A stretch of DNA of 64,000 nt from Engraulis encrasicolus (GCF_034702125.1 NC_085865.1:26412460-26476459), one strand, 5' to 3'; positions 11,903 to 27,131 are shown, counted from the stretch's first letter. The notes: a model not told the origin generated them from the sequence alone. Numbers and translations are program-made.

Positions 11903-13189
11903 TATTATATGGTTGTGACGTCATCTGTCGGATGCTCCATTCATTTCAACGGGGCTCCCCAACGTTCGGACGTCTGTTATTTTTCGATAACGGACGGGTT
12001 GGTCTATAACAGACCGCTGTCAATGGCAACAAGACTTTTCACTGCTAAAGCGACTTTTCAACAAGACTCTAATCAGCTGCTGTGATAGACAGCGTTGTCC
12101 TGGCTACCGCTGTCAATGGCAACAAGACGTTCACTGCTAAAGCCACTGGCTTGTAGCCTATACAAGTCAGTGGCTAAAGCGAATGTTTCATATCACTCCG
12201 CAGGGGGTCCGGTCTTTTGTCACTCTAATCAGCTGCTGTGATAGACAACACCTGTTGTCCTACCTAGCTGTTGCCTAGCGGTGTTCCACAACGGTACTGT
12301 TTTGTTTTGCGCAGCAACAATCTTAACATTAAGGTCTAAAGAAATGTCCCCGCCATGTGTGAATCATTTAAGTATATCCATATAATAAGCGGGTTAACTT
12401 TCGGCGAGTCGGTCGCTTTGTGGAATAGCAGCACTTCAGAGAGAACAAGACCCCTCCGCTCCGCGTCGGGGTCTAAAGATTCTCTCTGTCGTGCTGCTAT
12501 GTAAGGGTTAACGTTCGGCGAGAAGGTCGCTACCGTGGAATAGCAGCACGACAGAGAGAATCTTTAGACCCCGACGCGGAGCGGAGGGGTCTTGTTCTCT
12601 CTGAAGTGCTGCTATTCCACAAAGCGACCGACTCGCCGAAAGTTAACCCGCTTATTATATGGATATAGCCTACTTAAATGATTCACACATGGCGGGGACA
12701 TTTCTTTAGACCTATTTAATGTTAAGATTGTTGCTGCGCAAAACAAAACAGTGCCGTTGTGGAACACCGCTAGGCAACAGCTAGGTAGCCAGGACAACAG
12801 GTGTTGTCTATCACAGCAGCTGATTAGAGTGACAAAAGACCGGACCCCCTGCGGAGTGATATGAAACATTCGCTTTAGCCACTGACTTGTATACAAGCCA
12901 GTGGCTTTAGCAGTGAACGTCTTGTTGCCATTGACAGCGGTAGCCAGGACAACGGGTGCTGTCTATCACAGCAGCTGATTAGAGTCTTGTTGAAAAGTCG
13001 CTTTAGCAGTGAAAAGCCTTGTTGCCATTGACAGCGGTCTGTTATAGACCAACCCGTCCGTTATCGAAAAATAACAGACGTCCGAACGTTGGGGAGCCCC
13101 GTTGAAATGAATGGAGCATTCGACAGATGACGTCACAACCATATAATAATCCACGGTAGCGACCTTCTCGCCGAACGTTAACCCTTACA
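11903..13189. repeat. Very long near-perfect palindrome (arms about 0.6 kb)
   Basis: The left arm (11,903-12,500) and right arm (12,540-13,149) are inverse copies over about 600 bp, with only a few indels and substitutions visible. They are separated by a spacer of about 39 nt. The spacer (GTAAGGGTTAACGTTCGGCG...) reappears inverted just outside the right arm (13,150-13,189). Thus 12,502-13,189 alone looks like one element with a terminal inverted repeat of about 38 bp. The left arm looks like a second copy, head to head, without its end. The small open frames inside show no known domain. Confidence 0.8.
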
Positions 13190-14445
13190 TATTCCATGTC
13201 GCATTACTGAGCCACTTTGCTAAAGCACCTTCCAAAAAATCAATACCCATGTCAAGGAGGCATGTGAGGACAGTTAGATCCATTTCCATGCCAATACTTG
13301 GCCAATAAAATGCATAGGAAGATGAAGCACGCCAACATTCTCCACATCTTCACATAATATCTAGTGTCCTGTCTCATCTGTCATGGGAGAGGTGATTGAA
13401 GTACAGTATTGAAGAGGGCCACAATAGATCATCTGACAAATTAACAGAGTTCAGAGTAAGGCCCAGGTGACAATACTCATCCATTCTACCACTACCCTCT
13501 CACCTCACACCTGAACAAAAACTGGTTTTATTTTTTAAATAACCTTACAGTATGTCACAGTTGGTAATGTTCAGGAGAAATTCTCCCAAATGTCAGACCT
13601 GACAGTATCTCCCCTTGCTGTGTCTGTGATGATATCTCACTGCTTATCATCTCTTCACTCTGACAGACCTGCGAGCCGTTACGTAACTCCTGGGTGGCTG
13701 TCACACCACACGCCCCCCTGGGGGGAGGGGGGGTGTACTGCTGATCTGACTGATGCTTGTGAAGAGCTGTCATACGGTACTGTAGGTCTGATGTCTTCCA
13801 AGTCACTTTCAAACAACTATGACTGTTATATAGTGAGTGTTTATCCCAGTTAAACAGGCATACCATGTCACAGTTCAATCATTGAATGGTTTAAGAAATG
13901 CTTTAGCACAGTGTGGTATGGATTTTGTGTTGTGTTGCGTTGAAAGTCCTTTTTATACATTTGTTTATAACCTGTCAGATATCTAGACATAGTGGCGCAT
14001 GTGTTACTAAATTCTTACTCGTGCTTTCAGGATAGTGGAGTTCTCCTTGAGGCAATTGGACTACTCTATGCACTCTTTTTTGCTGTTATATTTTACACTT
14101 TACACAGAATGGCAGACAGGGATGTGATGTGATGAAGGTAGGTTTAGATTTCTATTGCACTAGGTTAAAAAAAGATGATTGTTGGCACGAATAACCTGCA
14201 CTCTCTCTAATAGACCAATATCCATTTCTGACATACCCTTAAGCAAGGCATTTACAGTATACTTAATTTGCCATACATCAATCTGTATAAGAACATCAGC
14301 TAAATACATGGTAATGGAAACTGAAATTGCCAACATGACATGTCTTTGCCCAAGGCCAGCCGATCCCTTTAATCTGTCTGTGGGACTAATTGATTCTACA
14401 GAGCTGCCACTTGAAGTTGCAATAGTTACATCACATTACACTTAG
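13190..14445. other. Non-coding stretch, nothing recognised
   Basis: I see no gene, bounded element or tandem array. There is a short C-rich/G-rich segment around 13,710-13,735. Confidence 0.4.
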
Positions 14446-14560
14446 TCACTGACACTTATCCAAGCGACTTACAGTACACTTGTTAAGTTTACATTACATT
14501 ACATTACATTTAGCAGACGCCTTTGACCAAAGCGACTTACAAGGACGAAATTCAAGCAAG
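14446..14560. repeat. Dispersed fish repeat (ATTTAGCAGACGC motif)
   Basis: It contains tandem ACATT units followed by TTTAGCAGACGCCTTTG and AAAGCGACTTACAAG. The same run recurs at about 32,738-32,790. A shorter match, CTTATCCAAGCGACTTACAG, precedes it. Confidence 0.6.
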
Positions 14561-14684
14561 AAGGGGTCAACCCAGAGTACAGCAGTGTACGTAAAGTAAT
14601 TATTGACAAATTTTCATCTAGGTGTAGGGGCACGGTGCAGCATATTGGTTACATTCCCTAGAGCAATGTGAGATTAGGTAGGTG

Positions 14685-14796
14685 CACTGTGAAAATGCGG
14701 TGTTAATTCAACACTGAGCGAGTACTCTGGGACCAAATGCACAAGATGTGAAATCAACTGTAAGTGTTGAATTAACTTTAACACTTCTTTACTGTG
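14685..14796. mobile_element. MITE of the CACAG/CACTG-end family, copy D
   Basis: It starts CACTGTGAAAATGC, then GTGTTAATTCAACACT. It ends in the inverse, with GTGTTGAATTAA and TTTACTGTG. The central GAGTACTCTGGGACC matches copy A in the opposite orientation. It is about 112 bp and non-coding. Confidence 0.6.
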
Positions 14797-14866
14797 TGTC
14801 TTGTTCAATGGTACTTCAGCCATGATGGATGATATGGAGTTTTACTAACCTGCAACATTCCAAAGC

Positions 14867-15229
14867 TATGTGTACACCAAGTGCAATTTACGCTACCTGA
14901 GCGACAGAAGTCATTATTATGAGGGAAGGTGAATAAAGCAACCAGAGCGAATTCGCCAGGAGCGAAGCGAACTGAGCGGCCAGAGCAAATTTTAACGATT
15001 AAAGTCAAGCTAAAATTATGATAATGAGCTACGGCGCGGTTTGGCGAAAACAAATTGGAACATTAATATCTCCGAATGCCCCAGGCTGTCAAGCCAGAGC
15101 CGTTATGTGGTTAGCTAAATCAAACATGTCAATGTCGCGTCTAGAGCGAATAAAGCGAATTAATGGCGAAACTTCTTCAACGACCTCAGCTACCTGGGTC
15201 GTGTAGGTTCGCGCTTGGTATACACACAG
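14867..15229. mobile_element. Probable MITE with GTGTACACCAAG ends
   Basis: The left end has GTGTACACCAAGTGC and, further in, GCTACCTGAG. The right end carries the inverses CTCAGCTACCTGGG and GCGCTTGGTATACAC. The interior is rich in GAGCGAA repeats. No target duplication was confirmed. Confidence 0.5.
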
Positions 15230-15510
15230 CATAAAGCTCCCAAAGCCATGGCTGCCTAGAAGTTTGTGGCAGAGGTTCACCTGTTCTGTCATACCACCAT
15301 ACAGCAGGCAGACTGCTCATATATGTAAAATGCCAACCTGTATTTTTTCTACATGACATCATCAGTGTGGACTGGACACTTTGTACTGTGCGACCATCAT
15401 GAGCTGTGACAGCGTGTGTTAAAACACAATCTCAGAGGTCACCATAGGTGCGTGGGGCTGAGGGATACCGACTTTGCAGTGTAGCATAAACAGGGCTGAC
15501 TGACTAGGGC

Positions 15511-15630
15511 CAGGGCCGGATTAACGCATAGGCTAGATACGCTTGCAGCCTAGGGGCCCCCACCTGCCGGGTGATGGTGTTCACAGCGACCTGTAGCCTA
15601 GGGACCCCAGGCCATCTTTATCCAGCCCTG
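15511..15630. mobile_element. 120-bp hAT MITE (CAGGGCCGGATTAA family)
   Basis: The ends are CAGGGCCGGATTAA and, inverted, CAGGGCTGGATAAA. They are flanked by a perfect 8-bp duplication, ACTAGGGC (15,503-15,510 and 15,631-15,638). Confidence 0.9.
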
Positions 15631-15638
15631 ACTAGGGC

Positions 15639-17486
<1,848 letters not shown>

Positions 17487-17770
17487 GGGCAGTCATGGGT
17501 AAGTGGTTAGGGCATCAGACTTCTAGCCCAAAGGTTGCGGGTTCAAATCCCGACCCGCCAGATTGGCGGGGGGAGTAATTAACCAGTGGTCTCCCCCATC
17601 CACCTCCATGACTGAGGTACCCTGAGCATGGTGCCATTGGGGGCTGCCCCCTTGCACAGGTGAGGCATAAATGCAATTTCCTTGTCTGCCGTGTGCACTT
17701 GTGTGCTGTGGAGTGCTGTCTCTCAATGGGAGTTGGGGTTTCCCAGTTGGGCTTTCACTTTCACTGTCAT
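17487..17770 (+). mobile_element. tRNA-derived SINE
   Basis: A tRNA-like head contains an A-box-like AAGTGGTTAGGGC and a perfect B box, GGTTCAAATCC, at 17,540-17,550. A tRNA-unrelated body follows, ending in TTTCACTTTCACTGTCA. The spacing of A and B boxes fits an RNA polymerase III internal promoter. The ends were not fixed by a target duplication. Confidence 0.75.
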
Positions 17771-18243
17771 AATTATATCATTTGAATCATTTTGGGGAAT
17801 CAATGAATGTCCTATTTTCAAAACTTTGTTTAACCTACTAAATGATGGCTGTACTGTGTACCTGGAGCATTGCAATGCCATACCGAAAACCTCCCCGTAT
17901 TTCAAGCTAAACACTTTAAGTGTTGGCATTACACTGAATTGTAGAGACTCCTACAAGCCATTTCACAATAGACTGCCACTAAATCTGTATGTGTGCTGCC
18001 TGAATTTGCTCCACATAGCTGCTGAAGGCAAATCCCATATGGCTAGAACTCAAAGCCACAGAAATCCACCAAGAATGCACACCTCCTGGTTTATTTAGTC
18101 CATGTTCCCACACTGGAGTATCTAGGATACTTTGAAATGTGTCTGTATGTTATGTGCTGTGCTGTAGGATATTTTGTAATGTGTATGTGTCTGTGTGTGC
18201 TTTGCTGTGCTTGTAGGTTACTTTGAGATGTGCCGCTGCAACA

Positions 18244-18889
18244 TGATCTCCAAAAATTCCGTGCTCCTGGACACGGATGTTAAGGACACAAAATCTGTGT
18301 CCAGGAGCACGGATTTTGCCAAAATTCTGTGCTCCTGGACACGGAATTGTTTTCCGTGCTCCTGGACACGGAATTGTTTGAAGTGCTTTCTATAGGCTAT
18401 TTCCACAGTCTTGTGTTTTCTCAGGATTTTTCTAATTTCAAATATTTTGTCTCAAAAAAAGCATTTTTTACTGACAGGTTAGGTTAGGCATTGTTTTGGT
18501 CTGGGCACAGCTAGTTTTCTTTCATTCATTATATGACTTTGATAGCCTAGCAACCAACTGGAAAATGTATTTCTCAAAAATATGTCTTTAATGACAGGTT
18601 AAGGTTAGGGAATGTTTTGGTCAGGGCACAACTTAAATTACTATAGCATTATTTTGTTTAGGATTAGCATTTGGTATGTATTTTCTAATGATAGAGTTAA
18701 CACAGTGCTGTGGTAATAGCCTATAGAAAGCACTTCCGTGTGCCCATCACGGAAAACAATTCCGTGTCCAGGAGCACGGAAAACAATTCCGTGTCCAGGA
18801 GCACGGAATTTTGCATAAATCCGTGCTCCTGGACACGGATTTCGTGTCCTTAACATCCGTGTCCAGGAGCACGGATTTTTTGGAGATCA
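18244..18889. repeat. Foldback element built of CCGTG...CACGG modules
   Basis: The left arm (18,244 to about 18,412) begins TGATCTCCAAAAATTCCGTG. The right arm (about 18,709-18,889) is its inverse, and the match extends inward to the paired AGTGCTTTCTATAGGCTATT. Each arm contains several copies of CCGTGCTCCTGGACACGG, itself an imperfect palindrome (CCGTG/CACGG with TCC/GGA inside), in alternating orientation. The central 300 bp is unrelated A/T-rich sequence. It is non-coding. Confidence 0.75.
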
Positions 18890-19391
18890 GGCTGGCCTGT
18901 ATGTACTGTGCTCTGCTTTAGGGTACTTTGAAATATGTCTGTATGTGCTGTGCTCTGCTGTAAGGCACTGTGTAGGAGGATAGCTACAGCAGGGTGAGGA
19001 AACTTCTCAACTGACAAACGAAGATTTTTCTTTTAAAGGATGAGTTGGGAGATAAGGATGAAGAAAGAATAAAAGCAAACAGCCTGGACGATCAGGGTTC
19101 ACTTTCCAAGATTCTAGGTCATCGTCACTTATATAGAATAACTTTCCATGCACAAATCCTCTGGTAAATGGAAAACCATACCACGAGTACAAAGAATAAT
19201 TCTCATATATTCAGAGGTGTACAGTAGTTGTACAACAAAACTTTTTCCGCAAGCAAGTTTGTATACCATACCTCAGATTATTCATGGCACCATCCAGAAC
19301 TAATTACGTATTATGTATGTATCATGTAAGAGTCGTGACCTCTTTGCACACCGCAGTGTTCATACCTTAACCAATTTACCAAGCGTGTGCT

Positions 19392-19548
19392 CAGGGCCGC
19401 TGACAGCTTTTGCTGGGCCCGGGACAATGTAACCTGAAAGGGCCCCCCTACCCATCACATATAATGTAATGGGCACCCAATTCTGGGCCCCCTGTCTCCC
19501 AGGGCCCGGGACAACATACCCCTTTGTCCCCCCTTGTCGGTGGCCCTG
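19392..19548. mobile_element. 157-bp hAT MITE (CAGGGCCGCTGACAG family)
   Basis: It starts CAGGGCCGCTGACAG and ends GGTGGCCCTG. A perfect 8-bp target duplication, CGTGTGCT, is at 19,384-19,391 and 19,549-19,556. Related copies occur at 32,094-32,238, about 6,545-6,668 and about 4,910-5,090. Confidence 0.9.
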
Positions 19549-19556
19549 CGTGTGCT

Positions 19557-21337
<1,781 letters not shown>

Positions 21338-21351
21338 CACAGCAAATTCCC
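21338..21351 (+). repeat. Left terminal inverted repeat of the CMC-type transposon
   Basis: CACAGCAAATTCCC, followed by CAGTGTTAAATTTCC. The first 14 bases match the inverse of 30,178-30,191 exactly. Confidence 0.85.
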
Positions 21352-21540
21352 CAGTGTTAAATTTCCAGAGTTCAGGCAAATGAACACCACCTAGTGTTAA
21401 ATATCTCATTCGCGACACCCTTGGAGTTCACACAGGCCTGGTGCTGTTGTTAATTGTTAGAGTTCCTTCATGTGAACACCAATCAGTGTTGGGTTCTACA
21501 TCCGGGATATTTTGCTGAACATTTTCAAAAATCCGGTGAT

Positions 21541-21608
21541 CCGCCATTTTCTCTAAGCCGTTTCAGAAGTCGCCTCATGTGAAGTGTTGGGAGAATAGAT
21601 TTCGAGTG
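21541..21608 (+). promoter_or_regulatory. Putative transposon promoter (YY1-like motif) and non-coding first exon end
   Basis: CCGCCATTTT at 21,541-21,550 matches the core YY1 site, which often sits at transcription starts, including those of mobile elements. A strong splice donor, GTAAGT, follows at 21,609. It can join to an acceptor (TTTTGTCTACAG, ending 21,110+1,000 = 22,110) just before the first coding exon. The transcription start itself is inferred. Confidence 0.45.
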
Positions 21609-22130
21609 GTAAGTTATTACATTTATATAATTTAGTAATAGCTGTCCATTTTGGAGTGTTTCTCGTTTTAGGCCTATTTATAGTGTATTTTTCAATATTG
21701 AGCTGTCTGTGTGTAGATTGTAGACCCTAGTGGTTAAGTCGTATTCGTCTCGAGGTCAAGGTTAGCATTTACTGGTAACAACCAACGTTGTTTTTTAAGG
21801 ACTTCAGTGATTAACAATATGAATATTACAATATTACAACCATACTTCATTTTACACGATACAACACTCTCAGTGCAATCGTTTTGTAGGCCTATGCTAT
21901 GTAGTGTACTGGACAAAATGAATACTTTGCTGTGCTAAAGCCAATGTTCCATGTCTGTGGCTGAGGTTTTTTTTGTAATACGTTGAGCTCGTGGTGGCTA
22001 CATCAGTGTGTGTTGCAATGCTAGCAAACTTCCCCACGTTTTAGCTAACTGGCATCACTTTCAGTAGGCTGTGGCGTGATTGACAAATCGTTCGCTTATT
22101 TTGTCTACAGGTAGCATATTTTCGGAAGCA

Positions 22131-25100
22131 ATGATCCTCAAGGTGAAGTACCTGAATGTAAAGAAATACATCAAAATACCCGAGCCATGCATGGACTTAT
22201 TCATGATTGAAGGTGAGTTTGACTGTTGGTATTACAAGGTTATAGCATAACAAGACGGAAATCATAACCTAAGATGGGTTTGGGATCACGTGTATTAGAC
22301 TTAGGATATCCGAAATTGTGCCAACACTTCGCAAATTATCTTTGAATTACGCCGCGATTGATGCAGCCCCTTTATTCTGTTTGGGAACTCCGATATGCAT
22401 ATTATTTCACTCGAGGTTAAAAACGGAATGCATGCGCGTGGACACCAGCCCCGGCTAGCCCCACCACCCGTTTTCTTTTCATTAGCTCTCTCCCACCATA
22501 TCCCACAGGGCAGGCTACAAGCTTTAATTTTATTGTCTTATGTGCATCAGTTTGCAATGGGAAGGACGGCGCAACCGTAGCATGACCACGTAGCTATGGA
22601 AAAACACTGACTATGTGACTGAGCTGTTCAAGGTGAGAATCACACTTGAGCGTGGCGTGGTAGCAGGATTGACCGTGCACGCCGACGCTGTCGGTGTTAA
22701 GGCTGTGCCACCCGATACCCCGCTGCCCTCTCGCTGCCACAACGCCACGCCGTAGTGTATCTGCCCCAATGGTGCCCAGCATACAGTTTGGCCACACCGT
22801 CAGCGTGTTTTTTTTCTCCGACTGTGGTGACGCATTCGGTCTAGGACTACTATTAAACTGGGTTGAGTCGGAGTAAGGACTAGGTTTTATGCGACGGCAG
22901 GTAGACCTTTGGCTTATTTCATGCTCCCGGTATGCAAAGACCACAAAAGAGCCAGGAAAGGAGCACAGGTTGTTCCCTCGTCGCTCAAAGTCTTCACTAC
23001 ACATTTGAATATGACTGGGGGTTGCTTTTATGACACTGTATCAAAGTGGCAACCTCAAGTTATTTTACCTGGGGTCATATGCAGTCACATTTTTAATGTA
23101 TAGGCAGAGAATAGCTTAATATTGTAAATAACATTATCTGGTAGTATTGTGATTATATTTGGTATATTTAACTGTTGTGTGATGTCTCTGCATTTGGTAT
23201 TGTCTGGGCTTTTAACAATGTGTTTGCTGACATTGTGACATCTGTTTTAAGGCGTTTAATATGCTTATTTCTAAACTTGTTTTTTTTAGTTAGACAAAAG
23301 TTTTCCATACCAGAAGGCAAGAACTTGACTGTCACTGATGATGGTGGAACAGAAGTAGATGCCGATGTCTTTCCTGAATTGGTGTCCAATGATCTCTGTT
23401 TCGTCATTCATGATGCTGATTCAGGAGGTATGTGGTGTTGGTTGCATTGTTACACAATACAAAACAATGTTGGTAAAGGAGATGTGGAAAGGTTGCCTTA
23501 AAGGTGCACCGTGTAATATTTTAGTAGTTTATGACTAGAATTCATGCTGCCCATTAACAAATAATAACTTTTTCATGAATACTTACCACCTCATTCCACC
23601 ACAAGTATTATGACTGAAAATTACATTTTTCATAATATGAAAAGAGTATCCTCTCCATTGTCCATCATTATCTCCAGAAATGGACAGTTTTTTAGCTGCA
23701 AAACCTGCTGTACTAGTACATATTAGTTAAGGCATTAAATATTCATGAAAAGATCCAATTTGGCAGACTGCACAGTTTCAATGAGGAGTGTAGTTGCAAT
23801 ACCTACCCTGATCACCATCCTACTCAGTGCACCTTTAAACTAAATGTAAGTTACAATATGTAATTGCATTTTTGTTTTATTTCTGTTTTGCTAGAGTTTT
23901 CTCTCAGCGAGTCCTCCAGCCTCACTGATACATGCTCATTGACAAGCAGCCAGGATAGCATGGCTGAAGTAAGCCTCTGTAAACAAGCACGTTTGGAAGA
24001 AGAGTTGCTACAGAGTGTCCCAGCCAGAGATGTGAGGATGCAGTTTTTTATTTACAGAATAGCCTGCATTGTTGGATTTTATATCTGTTTTGTGACGTTG
24101 TGTGTATGCTAATTTAAGAAAATTATCTAGAGAAGAGGGCAGAGAATTACCTAATTCACCTGTACACTTATGTTAGCTGCTATTGATGCATGTCTTTGCC
24201 AATTATTTCAGCTTGTGAAAAAGGTGTTGTTGGATAAACCTGGTGGAGCAGCAGTCCTGAAGGAGTATGAGGACACTGGAAGTATTTGTGACAGTTCCAG
24301 GCGACAAATGGTCAACATTTTAGCTGCACACATGACTGAAACCGAAGGGTACGGAAGCCTGAAATTATTTTCATACTTAAGGGTTGAGATGCAAGGCCCC
24401 CTAATAGCCATGATACAAATACTCTGTTTATTTATTTTTTTAAAGGGAGAGGGGCTGAATTGTAAATATTCTAAATTCAGAGATACAGCCTATTCTTTGT
24501 AAACCAATCACACATGCACTTAGAAAGTTGTGGGCCTCAGTCCTTCTTTTACATTGTCTTTCTAGTACTCTAATATTATTGTAATGTTCACTGTTTTTCA
24601 GGAGAGTTCCACAACGGCTGACAAGGGAGAAATATGCCCTTGGTATCATAACCTTGTTCCCATCTCTGAAAGACCCATTGTCTAGGAAAGGCTATGTAAG
24701 TTGAAGGAAACGTTTTGCATTTTTTCATGGTGATTGCCATTTCAATTTGGACATTGATAAAGAATGTATTGTAATATGTTCTTCTCAGTGTGTTGCTTCT
24801 GTTTAACGTCAGTGATGCCAGCAGATGTTATGGTTTAAAGAGGTGGTCTGTGTGGATGTTTGTACGGGATGGAATGTGTGATGATGCAAGTGGCAGTGTA
24901 CCTAATAGTGTAGGTTGAGAAGTCAAGTCACACTTATCAACCCCAAACTGCTACCAAACAAAATAGGCAAAGGATTAAAAAAATATGAAAAAAATAATGA
25001 CCGTTATCTGGCCTAACAGTGGTTCTGTAATCCTTCGTTAGGAACACTTCTATGATGCCCAAAGTGGGTCAGGTTTCCTGGCCTGGCGGCTGAAGACGAT

Positions 25101-27131
25101 CCAGAGGAAGACGAAGCTTCACTCTCCAACTCCAAATAACCCCAAGACTATGACAGGAGGGCCGACATGCGCCAGGGACATCGGCCAGGGCGGTGAGCAG
25201 GATGAATCGTGCAAGGAGGCCATTTCCCTCATGACCCACACGAATGACGATGACATTATCTTCCAGAAGATGCGCGAAACCTTCGCATATAGGCAGAAAC
25301 TTATCCACAGCCCAGACACTTCGGCCAGCGTTCTGTCGGTTTTCCCGAGATTGTTGGACACGAAAGGATTGGTAAGTGGTATTGCTAATTATATTGTTTA
25401 ATATTGACCATTTATTGTAAGGGTCGATTCTCAAACAAGGTAAAATGTATTTTTAGTCGTTTATTCTCAATGTATGCTGGCTCTTCATATTTTTATGAAT
25501 ATTTACCAAGTTTTGGCAATTAACTATTTTTCTACTTGTCTCTGAAATGTATAATGAATACCAAGACATTGGTGGTGATGGTAAATATACAGAAGAAACA
25601 CATTTGTGAATGGGCAGCATACATTCTTGAAGTAAATGACTAAACCATTAAATGCTCTACCCTTCAGAAGTTTGCAACAACACTTTGAGAGCTACACATC
25701 TCAACAAATATAATCCGAGTATATTGCTGTACTCATTGCTGCCTGCGCTACTAGGCTATATATTGTTGTATTCTGTACCTCTTAATTATTTCTTGCTTTG
25801 CATATCCCTTTACATCTGCTCTGTGTAATGTAATGTAGTTCTAAGTTGTATTCTTTCATGTCGTACTGTAGGTTCTTCAAGATTTCAGCCTCCTTTTTGG
25901 ATCAGAGATATCCACCAGGCTTCTTGAAAGGTGGCCTTCCTACAAGCCCAAGCTCATCAAAGAAGCATCGTCACTTGCCCAAACACCACTGTTGCAGCGA
26001 CTGTTGCAGTCGGCCAGGGAGGAGCCAGTGTTGTCATCTGCAGACAACTTGCAAGGTAACAATTCTTCACCTCAACCCCGCCCAACCCATTGATGTCTAA
26101 AGCACCTGCAAAAAACACATACTGAATGCCTAAGCCCATGTTGGAAAGGTTGCCGCCAGCCTGTAAAACTAGATTTAAAAATAAATTGCATTTAAACCCT
26201 CATCTTGCACAAGAATATGTTCATTCAGCTGTTATCTATCCACATTTTTATTAAAAAAGCTAAAATACCAAGACCCTGAATGCAGCGTATATGTCTCCAG
26301 ACACCAAAGCTCAAGCAACATGAGTCATCAGGCTAAAATGGGTTAATCTATTTGTTTATTAGTTCATTTTTCATGTCTTCACACAAATGAAATGTGGTTT
26401 GGACTGTCATATTGTAGAGTTTCTTTTGCATGCCTAGTAATGTTCATTATTGATGCCTCACCTTCAAACCCTACCCTCAATTCAGGATGGGACAGTGATA
26501 TGTCTACACTACTCCTGCTCTTGCACATCCTGTCACCTCAGTCTACTGGGAGGAAGAGGACCTACAAGATCAGCACAAGTCGAGCAATGGACAATCTCGT
26601 GGTGTTTCACAAGGTGTGTGATATCTGTGTACACAGTGTTGTCCCTGAAATTTCACATGGTGTGTGATTTCTCTGTACAGTGTTGTACCTGAAATTTCAC
26701 AAGGTGTATGATTTGTGCACACAGTTTTGTCCCTGAAAGGAAATGTAATACATTTGAACATGATCTTGATGCATTTTTTCTTTTTTCTTCTTCTCTGTTA
26801 CTTCTAGTCATGCCAGAGCCTTGATGAGCACCTTGATGCAGATGACCGTCGACAGCCATATCTGCTTGCTTCAGGACTCCACAAGAAAGCCATCAGCAAC
26901 TACTACATCGTCATGGATAAGAAGCTAATTCCTTGCCAAGGAAACACTTCTCTGGCGGCATTCGACGAGCTCTTCAAGGTCCATTTTGTTTTCAGTTTGA
27001 GCTATGATGAGAGTCTCCACACAATGTTCACCTTCCTTCAGACCACGGTGTACAACATCGACGTGGGAAGTACCAGAGAGTCTCCTAAAGTAAGAGAACT
27101 GAGAGCAAAGCTGATGAATGATCATGTTTAG
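22131..27131 (+). CDS. Transposon accessory protein: CIDE-N-like N-terminus plus SAMD3-like region (spliced, 517 aa)
   Basis: I assembled nine coding exons by matching GT/AG sites and phases: 22,131-22,212; 23,290-23,427; 23,895-24,031; 24,212-24,348; 24,602-24,695; 25,042-25,371; 25,872-26,055; 26,486-26,613; 26,808-27,131. They total 1,554 nt, an unbroken frame of 517 codons plus TAG. Residues about 1-75 resemble a CIDE-N/PB1-type ubiquitin-like fold, with the typical DGGTEVDADVF segment. A serine-rich linker follows. Then comes a region, from about VLKEYEDTGSI through GYEHFYDAQSGSGFLAWRL, that I recognise from fish proteins annotated as SAMD3-like. The C-terminal half has no assigned function. 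I infer a role as the transposon's second protein (assembly, regulation or transposase partner); no catalytic motif is seen. The start is the first ATG after the acceptor at 22,110. Confidence 0.75.
23502..23834. mobile_element. TTAA MITE inside an intron of the accessory gene
   Basis: TTAA (23,498-23,501) is followed by AGGTGCAC. The right end is GTGCACCT followed by TTAA (23,835-23,838). This 333-bp copy is a clear relative of the one at 56,822-57,180 (shared GAATTCATGCTGCCCATT and TTTTTAGCTGCAAAA). TTAA duplication suggests piggyBac or Kolobok mobilisation. It sits within the intron between the second and third coding exons and leaves splice sites intact. Confidence 0.85.
26605..26740 (+). 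repeat. Three-copy tandem repeat that duplicates a splice donor
   Basis: Units of 44-46 bp each begin TTTCACAAGGTGTGTGAT or a close variant. The first unit contains the real exon end and donor (CACAAG|GTGTGT at 26,613/26,614). The next two units carry CACATG|GTGTGT and CACAAG|GTGTAT at the same relative place. Confidence 0.8.

Noticed and set aside
13555..13878. Overlapping 107-aa and 87-aa frames
   Set aside because: Opposite-strand frames over unremarkable sequence without motifs or splice context.
17523..17560. Possible true tRNA gene
   Set aside because: A and B boxes are present, but the sequence continues into a SINE body and no full cloverleaf with acceptor stem was apparent.
22594..23004. 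136-aa minus-strand frame within the transposon
   Set aside because: It lies antisense in the first coding intron of the accessory gene and shows no recognisable domain.
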